DNA from: Chara braunii
Taxonomy: Eukaryota > Streptophyta > Charophyceae > Charales > Characeae
Reading direction: 5' to 3'
Assembly: GCA_003427395.1 (NCBI GenBank)
Contig: BFEA01000058.1
Coordinates: 4,271,458-4,295,271, forward strand
Length of the DNA: 23,814 nucleotides
A model generated the notes under the pieces. That model ran no database searches and was not told the DNA's origin. It saw nothing but the letters and a program-made list of their open reading frames with translations. The position numbers and the translations under genes are program-made. This document shows, piece by piece, positions 17,105 to 23,814 of the stretch; within the stretch, counting starts at the first letter, position 1, and the number at the start of each line of letters is the position of its first letter.

Positions 17105-17178
17105 ATAGGGACCATGGTAATCTTCTCTGTATCGCTCCAATTTTAACGAATGTCCTGAAGGACCGTCTCCTCTTCTTC
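17008..17178 (-). mobile_element. U6-poly(A) retrocopy with 16-bp target-site duplication
   Basis: CCGTCTCCTCTTCTTC occurs at 17008-17023 and again, perfectly, at 17163-17178. Between them, read on the minus strand, is U6 sequence beginning at its natural 5' end directly after the repeat, then an A tail of about 62 (17040-17102, one undetermined base), then an A tract with interspersed G down to 17024. Target-site duplication, precise 5' start and A tail are the full signature of LINE-mediated target-primed insertion of a cellular RNA. Confidence 0.87.
17103..17163 (-). pseudogene. U6 snRNA retro-pseudogene, 3'-truncated
   Basis: The minus strand reads GTCCTTCAGGACATTCG, then TTAAAATTGGAGCGATACAG, then AGAAGATTACCATGGTCCCT and ATGC, then poly(A). 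The 5' stem-loop and the ACAGAGA box are kept; the usual AGC in GATTAGCATGG is ACC. U6 sequence stops at the equivalent of GCGCAA, so the 3' third (internal stem-loop and 3' end) is missing and the A tail starts at the internal AA. Without the 3' part it cannot act as spliceosomal U6. Confidence 0.85.
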
Positions 17179-18170
17179 GCTTTTCCCCTCATCCTTTAAA
17201 TTCTCTTCTTCTCCTCGCTTCTCCTCTTCTTCTCCTCTTCCCCGCTTCTTCTCGTCGTCTTCTTGTTGTCCTCTCGTCGTCTTCTTGTTATCTTCTCGCC
17301 GTCTTATCCTTTCCCCCCCTTTTTCTCCTCTTCTCCTCTTCTCCTCTTCTCCTCTTCTCCGCTTCTTCCCCTCTTCTTCTCATCTCCTCCCCTCTCCTCT
17401 CGTTTTCTTCTCCTCGGCATCTTTGTCTCCTTCCACATCTCTCTGGTTCTCTCTCACCTTCTTCTCCACGCAATCTCTCTTCTCTGCTCTTTTATGGCGT
17501 CCTCCATCGCCTTCATGGTTTTGTTCCGATAGAACAATGATGCTTTTTTTTTTTTTGGTGTGGGCAAACATCACTGAATACCCACCGTCAGAAGATGTCG
17601 ACCCGAAATCCTTTCCACGACACAGTTTTGGACCTGTTGCATTAACGTCTGTCGGTAGGATGACGTAGGGCATACTGCAGCAAGTGAAAGGCTTCACGGA
17701 ACGTTTCTGGTGGTTTTATGTCAAGATTCAGCAGTAAAGGTCCTTGTGTGTGTGAGTACATATGTTGTTACGCGACCAGGTCCTCAAGTTTTCTTCCTGC
17801 TTTGTCAACGTCACCTTCCGGATCTTTCGCTCTTTTTTTCTCGTATTTTATCCCCCCTCCATCTCGGAATCTATGCGTTCCCATTCCATCCGTGGCGGTG
17901 AGGCTCTTTCATCCTCGGTATGAGAAGCGACGGGGGCCTGCAACGGGTATTCTCCTCAGTTGCATTTTGCATTGACGTCAGCATTATCTGTAAGCAGCAT
18001 CCATCCAGTGTTGTATGCAGATTTTTTTCCCCGTTTGTGTGCGGTATTTCTCCTTTCTAGGCGCAGTTCATTTGCTCTGTTTTTTTGTGCATGTCGGGTA
18101 GATGCAAGGAATATGAGTGAGAGCGATAGACAGAAAACCAAGTAGCAAATCACGAAATAGTCCAGATAGT
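17179..18170 (+). other. Pyrimidine-rich presumed intron and unassigned sequence
   Basis: Positions 17180-17500 are CTT/CTC-rich. Two short stretches look somewhat protein-like on the + strand: 17591-17656 (reading EDVDPKSFPRHSFGPVAL in an open frame, then a GTAGG donor-like site) and 17681-17737 (reading QVKGFTERFWWFYVKIQQ then TAA, after CTGCAG). They cannot both be spliced to the exon at 16596 in a consistent phase, so I give them as leads only. From 17760 to 18170 nothing is recognised. Confidence 0.3.
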
Positions 18171-18695
18171 CATGTACCAAGCAGAGAGCACAATGCACCA
18201 AGATTCCATCCAAATAAGAGCAATACAATGAATTTGAGTGTCAATGCAGACTGTAACGAGTGCGAGGCTGAGGGAGAGAAGGAGAGCACACACACACACT
18301 CATTCACTCGACACGACTGAGGGTCGGATGCAGACACAGTGGCAAGGGCACAAAGTCGAAGTCTTGGATTCCGAATGCCGAAACAACAAGTCACACCGAG
18401 TACGAGTACAGTCGCTGGAAACTGGTACGAGGCTGGTCCCCATACTGTACGGGGAGCCGGTATAAGTACTGGTGACATGTACGGTACCAGGGGCATTTCC
18501 GCAAAAGCCCCGAGGGCAGAACTGATAAATGCGGTATTTGAAAGTGGCGCCCGAATTGCAGCATGGCGCCACTTGTCCAAAATCCGACGGTACCAAAGGA
18601 GGGGTTTGGAAAAAAGGGTGCCAGGCCGAAAACGGGAAGCAGCAGAAACAGCAAAAAGATAGACCAGGGATCGAGCTCTGGCGGAGTCCGTAACA
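18171..18695 (-). repeat. 3' LTR of the chromovirus, far end uncertain
   Basis: The LTR start on the minus strand is TGTTACGGAC at 18695, directly after a polypurine tract ending GGATAG. The LTR extends to lower coordinates; the 3' end is not fixed because the partner LTR is outside the window, and 18171 is only a placeholder. It contains a short (CA)n at about 18288-18299. A 214-codon minus-strand frame covering 18170-18814 crosses the polypurine tract and LTR start and is therefore not a gene. Confidence 0.55.
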
Positions 18696-18710
18696 CTATC
18701 CCCTCCGTCT
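18696..18710 (-). promoter_or_regulatory. Polypurine tract of the chromovirus
   Basis: The minus strand reads AGACGGAGGGGATAG immediately before TGTTACGG. Position and composition fit the primer for plus-strand cDNA synthesis. Confidence 0.65.
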
Positions 18711-18865
18711 GAAAGGCAACGTCCCGGCTGCCAAAAAGCCAAGGAAACAAAAGGAGCTGTGAAGGATGGGACGGGGCCGATCGCTGTCGGAGAAGGAGAA
18801 GGGGAGTGGTGCAAGTCACAGGGTATTCTGTCTGGTGTTCTGCACCGGTGAAGGTAGGATGTAAC

Positions 18866-19140
18866 TGGGTGGGTCTATAGGGGAAGCTAAGCAATGTTCA
18901 GGGAACAGGGGATTTCTATTGATGTTCTACTGGGTAGGGGAAACGATGTTCAGGAAAACAGGGAATTTCTATTGATGTTCTGGTGCGTAAGGCAAACAAT
19001 GGTCAGGGTAACAGGGAATTTCTATTGATGTTGTAGTGGGTAAGGGAAACAATGGTCAGGGGAACAGGGAATTTCTATTGATGTTCTAGTGGGTAAGGGG
19101 AACAATGGTCAGGGAAACAGGGATCTGCTAATGATGTTCT
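18866..19140. repeat. 53-bp minisatellite, about five units
   Basis: The block AATTTCTATTGATGTTCTAG and variants start at 18913, 18966, 19019 and 19072 at exactly 53-bp spacing, with a decayed fifth at about 19125. Each unit also carries GGTAAGGGAAACAATGGTCA and AACAGGG variants. Units differ by a few substitutions but no indels, which indicates copying by unequal exchange or replication slippage. Confidence 0.88.
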
Positions 19141-19750
19141 TCAGGGTTGTCAAAGTCAGGGAAAAAAATAAAAATGAAAATGTTTGTTCAGGAGGCAAGG
19201 GCTGGTGTGTCCGAAGGAGTCGGAAGCAGAATCTCATGTAGGAACAAAGTGTCCAAGTGTCTTGAAAGGGGATCTGCAGCGGTCTTGATCAGGTCTTGGA
19301 GTAGGTGGTAGAAGCAGTCTTCAGCGGCTGCGACAGGTAGAAGTCCAAGAAGCGTAACAGTAGTTCAAATGTCCAAAGTCCAAATGCTAGGGTGCGTCCG
19401 GTACAAGAACTGCGATGAGGTCTGATCTGGAAGCAAGGAAGTCACAGACTGATGCAAAGATCCATGTCACAAGTTGCTGCTCCAGTAAGTCCGCGAGTTG
19501 GGATGCCGGCCGATGAAACAGCATGGTGGCAAAACCAGCTGCATAATCTCCATGAACAGTGAGGCAGCAGGCCATCGTCCTTGTGCGCTTGCCATTAGGT
19601 CCTTTATCGTCGGCATCATGCAGGTTCATAAGCATTGGACAAGAGAGACAAGGTAGTGGAGAGGACAGATGCGACAAGGCTAGGCGAGGGCAAGGGCAGA
19701 TCAGACATCAGGAATCGGGGTCGAGGGGAGGGTGGACTGGGTTCAAGGGT

Positions 19751-19800
19751 GTGTGTAGAACGGAGTTGCGAGGTTGTGTGTAGAACGGAGTTGCGAGGTT
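19751..19800. repeat. Perfect 25-bp tandem duplication
   Basis: GTGTGTAGAACGGAGTTGCG plus AGGTT occurs twice back to back (19751-19775 and 19776-19800). Confidence 0.92.
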
Positions 19801-19835
19801 TATACAGGGGCTTAGGGTTGTAGTTACGTGGGTGT

Positions 19836-20364
19836 CTAGGACATAGGAGTAACACGATCATAGGCGCGGACAAGTTTCATGGCATTCTTGAGATTCGAGA
19901 GAGGTTCCCATGTAGATTCTTCATCGGGGTATCCGGTCCATTTGACTTTGTATTCAGTGATTGGTTCCTGGTGGTCAGATACGTGAGTAGTTCGTCAATC
20001 TATGATTGCTTCAACAACGAATTCAGGGCCTGTGGGTAACATGACAGGTGGAGGTCTAGGATATGGGCGGTCAGCGAATTGGGTTGGGGATTCATGATAT
20101 TCTTTCAAGTATTCGACGTGGAAGACCGGGTGGGAGTTGAAGTTTGTAGTTGACGTCGGAGGTTTTTTCAATGATGGGGAAGGGTCCAAGCCATTTATTC
20201 GAGAGTTTCTTTGACAATCCATGTTCGGGTTCAAAGCATTTGCCGGAGAGCCAGACTTTGTCCGCTACTTTGAATTGCAAGTCTCGTTCGTGTTTGTTAA
20301 TCTTGTGTTCTTTCAAGGTGCTTCGGTTGCTTCTCTGAGGAGTCGATTCATTGTTACTACCCAT
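19836..20364 (-). pseudogene. Integrase C-terminal domain and chromodomain of element 3
   Basis: The first frame (20092-20364) reads HERDLQFKVADKVWLSGK, then LSKKLSNKWLGPFPIIEK, the GPF-type integrase C-terminal domain. A small deletion with frameshift near 20130 leads to a second frame with HPVFHVEYLKEY, then PEFVVEAIID and a TGA at 19995-19997. After the stop the same frame continues for 52 codons with EYKVKWTGYPDEESTWEP and then LSNLKNAMKLV, a clear chromodomain (the YKVKWxGY...STWEP signature), ending at TAG 19836-19838. In the family the chromodomain binds modified histone tails and steers integration into heterochromatin. The lone TGA (CGA to TGA is one transition) splits the domain start, so no intact integrase-chromodomain fusion can be made. 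Confidence 0.82.
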
Positions 20365-21180
20365 TCATTGAGGGAAGGGCAGGGTGTTGAGGGGTTGAGT
20401 TGCGAGGGAAGCAGGAAATCAGAGGGCAGGCGGGGATGGTAGCCAAGGTCAAGGTAGAATGGAGACATACCAGTGGAAGGACAAACAGCGTTGTTGTAGG
20501 CGATCTCGGCGGCGGTGAGCAACTGATCGCAGCTGTGTTGATGTGGATGACATAGGATTCTTTGGAGAGTATCGTTCATCTTCTCGGTTTGTCCATTGGT
20601 CCGTGGGTGGAATGCAGTGCTATACTTGAGTGTAGTTCCGTAGGCTTTAAAGAGTTGTTTCCAGAACTGTGAGAGGAAACCAGGATCGCGGTCGCTGATG
20701 ATATTCTTGGGGAGGCCATGGTGGCGTGCAACATGGTCGAAGAAGAGTAGGGCGATATCTTTGGCGGTGTGCGAGGTGGTGCAAGGAATGAAGTGGGCGT
20801 GTTTGGTCAGGTGGTAGACAATGACGTAGATGCAATCATGCTCGCGGTCGGTCTTAGGGAGACAACACACGAAGTCCATGGAAATGGACTGCCACGGGTG
20901 AGTGGGGATGGGCAATGATTGGAGCTTGCCGGGTTTGGCCCGGTTCGAGGGATGGACAGCCTGACACGTGGGACATGAGCGAATGTATGTTTTGACGTCG
21001 GCGAGTAGAGACGCCCATAGAAGTAGCGGGAGATCGTGTCGAAGGTTTTCTGGAAACCGAGGTGACCTGCGGTCTTGGCGTCGTGGTGCTCGGCCAAGAG
21101 TTGGGTACAGAGACCACGTGTGCTAGGGATGCACAGTCGGTGAGTGCCTTTGGTGTCGATGTAGAGGAGGTTAATTCAAG
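20313..21180 (-). pseudogene. Integrase zinc domain and catalytic core of element 3
   Basis: The N-terminal part reads LLYIDTKGTHRLCIPSTRG, then AEHHDAKTAGHLGFQKT (the HH of the HHCC zinc domain), then a one-base deletion near 21025 and, in the next frame, YIRSCPTCQAVHP (the CC). The core (20313-20915) is open for 200 codons. It keeps all three catalytic residues of the DDE triad, in SISMDFV, IISDRDPGF and NGQTEKMN, with normal spacing. It ends in a frameshift near 20330 (VVTMNRLLREATEAP), and the C-terminal domain follows in another frame. Although the catalytic core is well preserved, the gene is split by at least two frameshifts. The retained DDE residues contrast with element 1. Confidence 0.85.
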
Positions 21181-22333
21181 AGGAGAGCGGTGATGTGAGG
21201 ATCGGAAGGGGGGCCTTGGTCGGGTTTGTCCATTTGGAGCAAGTCCTCGCGACTCTCGTGGTCGATAACAAGACAATAGTAAGCGGAGTCGGGGTGTTCA
21301 CGAGATATGTGAAGGAACTGGTGAGGGGAGACAAGGGGTGGGGTAGAAGGGGGAAGAAGGTAAGGAATATCAAGAGAAGAGACAGGAGGGCGGGTGAGTC
21401 GGACGGAGGGGTGGAAGGAGTAGGGCATGGAATGGTCAAGCCATGGAGTCCCCAAGACGATGTCGCACATGAGGTGCATGACATCGAAGGAGACCTGAGT
21501 GCGAAGAGGACCGGCAGCCATGAGGGTCTCAGGGACAATGCAATCGACAACGATGGCTGAGTCCTTATCCCCTAGTCGGATGGTGATCGGGGAGTTATAG
21601 CCGGTGGAAGAGAGGCCGACTTTGTGGACCGGCTTCGGACACGAGATATGTGAAGGAACTGGTGAGGGGAGGAGATAGGGGGTGGGGTAGAAGGGGGGAG
21701 AAGGTAAGGGATATCAAGAGGAGAGTCAGGAGGGTGGGTGAGTCGGACGAAGGAGGGGTGGAAGGAGTAGGGCATGAAATGGTCAAGCCATGGAGTCCCC
21801 AAGACGATGTCGCACATGAGGTGCATGACATCGAAGGAGACCTGACTGCGAAGAGGACCGATAGTCATGAGGGTCTCGGGGACAGTGCGATCGACAACGA
21901 TGGTTGAGTCCTTATCCCCTTGTCGGATGGTGATCGGGGAGTCATTGCCGGTGGAAGAGAGGCCGGCTTTGCGGACACAGGCTTCGGTGATGAAGTTGCC
22001 GGTGGCACCAATATCAAGGAGGGCCCGGAACTTCACCGTCGATGAGCCAAGGGAGACGGCGATAAACTTGAGCTGGAAATGTGCGGTTCCGGCATAAGCA
22101 GAAGAGATCATGGTGTTAAGGCGGCGTTGTTCCAAGCCTAATCTAACAAGCCGATCGTATCGTGCTTGTTCCGCAACGAGATCGGAGAAGGTGGTAGAGA
22201 AGGGGTTAGGGATGAGAGTAGAAGAGCAGGTGCCAGTGGGAAGCTCAACCGATGGGATAGTAGACGTTGTCGGGAGGGGGGCAGGCGGAGTAGACTGCGT
22301 CGCCTGGTGGTCGTTGGATGGGATGTGCGTCAT
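21171..22333 (-). pseudogene. Retropepsin-like protease region of element 3, partly duplicated
   Basis: The 21572-22333 frame contains FRALLDIGATGNFITEACV, the aspartic protease active site as D-I-G-A where D-[ST]-G-A is usual, then MHLMCDIVLGTPWLDHFMPY, the conserved ILG strand. The segment starting after the active site is then repeated: 21641-21987 and 21300-21640 encode the same stretch (CDIVLGTPWLDH in both). The duplicate lacks the catalytic Asp. The copies differ by several substitutions and small indels. The frame ends near 21171 (PPSDPHITALLLN), directly next to integrase N-terminal sequence, so RT and RNase H are missing. Confidence 0.78.
21300..21987. repeat. Tandem duplication of about 345 bp in the protease region
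   Basis: Units at about 21300-21640 and 21641-21987 share CGAGATATGTGAAGGAACTG at their left ends and GGCTTCGG at their right ends. Offsets between matching points vary from 341 to 347 bp because of small indels in the GA-rich part. Confidence 0.85.
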
Positions 22334-22467
22334 CGGAGGGGGGGGTAGGCAGCCGGATAGTCGATGCCAAGTGGGCCACCGGTGGAGGAGAGATCGTCAC
22401 CGATGGGAGAGCCGGCAGACAAGTGGTCGATGCCGGGGGAGGATTGCAAGAGACTGGGGGACAGTGT

Positions 22468-23814
22468 TCAGGTGGAGGAGGGACCGACTGTCATGGTGGA
22501 TGAAGAAGTGGAAGTAGAAGGGCCGGGTCCCGCGGAGCGAGGGGCTTGTCGAGTAAAGCGGCTAGCGTTGGGGCAGTTGATCTGTTGGTGACCTAACTGG
22601 CGGCAGCAAAAACACCCGTTGTGTTCCTGGAGGTATATGTGTTTTGCGGGTGGAAGTTTTTGGAGACGGAGGGGTGGAGAGGAAGAAGGCGGTCGGGAGG
22701 CACGATCTTGGCGTTCCATCCGCATAAGGTGGGCGGCCCGGAGGTCCTCAATGGTGAATTGGGAGGGGTCGAGAGAGGCAATGTCGAAGTCGTCATCGGA
22801 GGTCGGTGGAGTGGTGTCGTCAGGGGTGATGTTATGGAAGAAGCGGGGGCAGGAGGGAGCGGGCGCGAACTGATGATGGGGGTGGAGGAGTCGATCGTGA
22901 TGAAGCATGCGAGAGAGGAGGTCAGCAAAGTGCATGTCGGGTTCGTGGGCGAGGGCGGTTGCAAGATCTTTGTGGCATACTCGCTTGATGCGGGAGATGA
23001 ACGCAAAGTCATGAATGATGGTGGTGGGGAGGTGATGGGGGAGGGAGCGGATGTATTGGACGAAGCGGTGATGTTATGGAAGAAGCAGGGGCGGGAGGGA
23101 GCGGGCGCGGACTGGTGATGGGGGTGGAGGAGTCGATCGTGGTGAAGCATGCGAGAGAGGAGGTCAGCAAAGGGCATATCGGGTTCGTGGCCGAGAGCGG
23201 TCGCAAGATCTTTGTGGCATACTCGCTTGATGTGGGAGATGAACGCAAAGTCGGGAATGGCGGTGGTGGGGAGGTGATGGCGGACGGAGCGGATGTACTG
23301 GATGAAGCGGTCCGTGGGACCGGTCTGGCGGAGGTGACATAATTGTTCGAGGTAGTCATCGATGGTTTTCTGGGGGCGGAAGGTGGCAGTGAGAAGGTTG
23401 GCCCATTAGAGGAAGGAGTGACGCGGTCCTCCATAGGCGCGGCGGTTGCTGACTTCGGCCATCCACCATTTGGCGGCATTGCCGAGGAGGCGGGAGGTGG
23501 CAATGGGAAACCAGTGGACAAGGGGCATGTGGTGGAGCTTGAAAGAGTTCTGGAGCTGGGTAAGGAAGAGGAAAACGTCCCCGTGGGGAAGGCCGAAGAA
23601 GGGCATGATGTCGGCGGATCGGATGGAACGGGGGATTTCCCCTTCGCGGGAAACAATCCGGGCGAGGGTGTTGAAGTTGAGGTTATCGGGGGTAGTGTCA
23701 TAGCAGGTGTAATCAAATTGGTTGTTGTCGTCAAGGAGGTAGTTGGGGGGAAGTTGTGGCTTTGCGTGGTAAACCCCGAAGGTGACTTGGGAATAGGTGG
23801 GACGGGGGGTGGGG
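22468..23814 (-). pseudogene. Gag of element 3 with zinc knuckle, broken
   Basis: On the minus strand the frame is open from the right edge (NYLLDDNNQFDYTCYD then FNTLARIVSREGEIPRS). It continues through the retrotransposon Gag domain (MPFFGLPHGDVFLFLTQLQN, then GNAAKWWMAEVSNRR) to a TAA at 23404. The same frame resumes after the stop (WANLLTATFRPQKTIDDYLE). A 242-bp tandem duplication then shifts the frame. The last frame (22468-22935) runs MHFADLLSRMLHHDRLLHPH to a zinc knuckle CFCCRQLGHQQINC, an intact CCHC pattern (C-x2-C-x4-H-x4-C), and stops at 22468. Gag normally forms the particle and packages RNA. The long Pro/Ser/Thr-rich frames on the same strand (for example 23009-23734) are out-of-phase shadows. 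Confidence 0.82.
22826..23309. repeat. 242-bp tandem duplication inside gag
   Basis: Units at 22826-23067 and 23068-23309 are offset by exactly 242 bp (for example GGTGATGTTATGGAAGAAGC at both starts, and CATGCGAGAGAGGAGGTCAG at 22906 and 23148). As 242 is not divisible by three, the duplication throws gag out of frame. Divergence between units is moderate, with substitutions only. Confidence 0.88.

Larger units (their letters stand above)
18711..19835 (-). other. Long 3' untranslated region of the chromovirus
   Basis: About 1.1 kb separates the end of the chromodomain frame from the polypurine tract. It has no coding signal but carries the 53-bp minisatellite (18866-19140) and a perfect 25-bp duplication. 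The remainder (19141-19750) shows nothing recognisable. Confidence 0.5.
18171..23814 (-). mobile_element. Chromovirus-type Ty3/gypsy element lacking RT and RNase H (element 3)
   Basis: The minus-strand order is gag (to the right edge), protease, integrase, chromodomain, 3' UTR, polypurine tract and LTR. The chromodomain after integrase places it among chromoviruses. Between the protease duplicate (ending near 21180) and the integrase zinc domain (starting near 21150) there is no room for reverse transcriptase and RNase H, normally about 500 codons. Gag and protease each contain an internal tandem duplication whose length is not a multiple of three, and there are at least two nonsense codons and several frameshifts. 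It is a dead, internally rearranged copy. The 5' LTR lies beyond the window. Confidence 0.85.

Noticed and set aside
16557-17199. Long Ser/Phe/Leu frames on the + strand and Lys/Arg/Glu frames on the - strand
   Set aside because: They are created by the pyrimidine-rich tract and the T tract; only the 104-bp segment at 16596-16699 has splice signals and a protein-like sequence.
17591-17737. Further exons of the gene at 16596-16699
   Set aside because: Two protein-like stretches are present, but their phases and splice signals do not fit together with the first exon, and the gap between them is too short for an intron. They are mentioned only as leads.
18170-18814. 214-codon minus-strand open frame
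   Set aside because: It runs across the polypurine tract and LTR start of the chromovirus and has no recognisable domain; it is a chance frame.
23009-23734. 241-codon Pro/Ser/Thr-rich minus-strand frame
   Set aside because: It is out of phase with the real Gag frame, which shows the Gag domain motifs (GNAAKWW and others); the composition comes from GC skew.

Overview
The window reads as nuclear DNA of a eukaryote, most plausibly of the green plant lineage. The evidence is Ty3/gypsy retrotransposons (one with a chromodomain), a LINE 3' end, two U6 snRNA retro-pseudogenes, long microsatellites, and one convincing spliced exon. A streptophyte alga such as Chara would fit the look of the retroelement proteins, but that is an inference and no host gene here identifies the species. 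Almost all of the sequence is repeat-derived and decayed.

Layout: 1-1653 is the 3' end of a LINE on the + strand: the ORF2 C-terminus with a zf-RVT zinc motif, a 3' UTR and an A-rich tail. Positions 1764-4780 (- strand) hold a dead gypsy element (element 1) with its 3' LTR. Its protease, RT, RNase H and integrase signatures have all lost key residues. Positions 4800-7020 hold nothing I can name. Positions 7091-7778 carry seven copies of an almost invariant 20-nt sequence, each flanked by different but mutually complementary arms; this is the most unusual structure here. Positions 7780-9440 contain TCCGG-rich blocks, a three-copy tandem repeat of about 130 bp, and an inverted U6 snRNA structure ending in T60. 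Positions 10995-11985 hold a second fragment of the element 1 family: LTR, polypurine tract and integrase C-terminus.

Positions 12030-16276 hold two diverged direct copies (A and B) of a repeat of about 1.07 kb. Copy B is split by an insertion of about 1.09 kb that contains (TG)n and a 185-bp dimer. Positions 16596-16699 look like an internal exon of an unidentified host gene on the + strand. In the presumed intron after it sits a U6-poly(A) retrocopy with a perfect 16-bp target-site duplication. From about 18695 to the right edge (- strand) lies element 3, a chromovirus: gag, a tandemly duplicated protease segment, integrase, chromodomain, a 3' UTR of about 1.1 kb with a 53-bp minisatellite, and a polypurine tract plus LTR start. 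It has no reverse transcriptase or RNase H.

No element here looks able to move by itself. The two U6 copies and one A-rich insertion carry marks of LINE-type target-primed reverse transcription acting in trans. The main open questions are the function, if any, of the covarying hairpin array and the identity of the exon-bearing gene.
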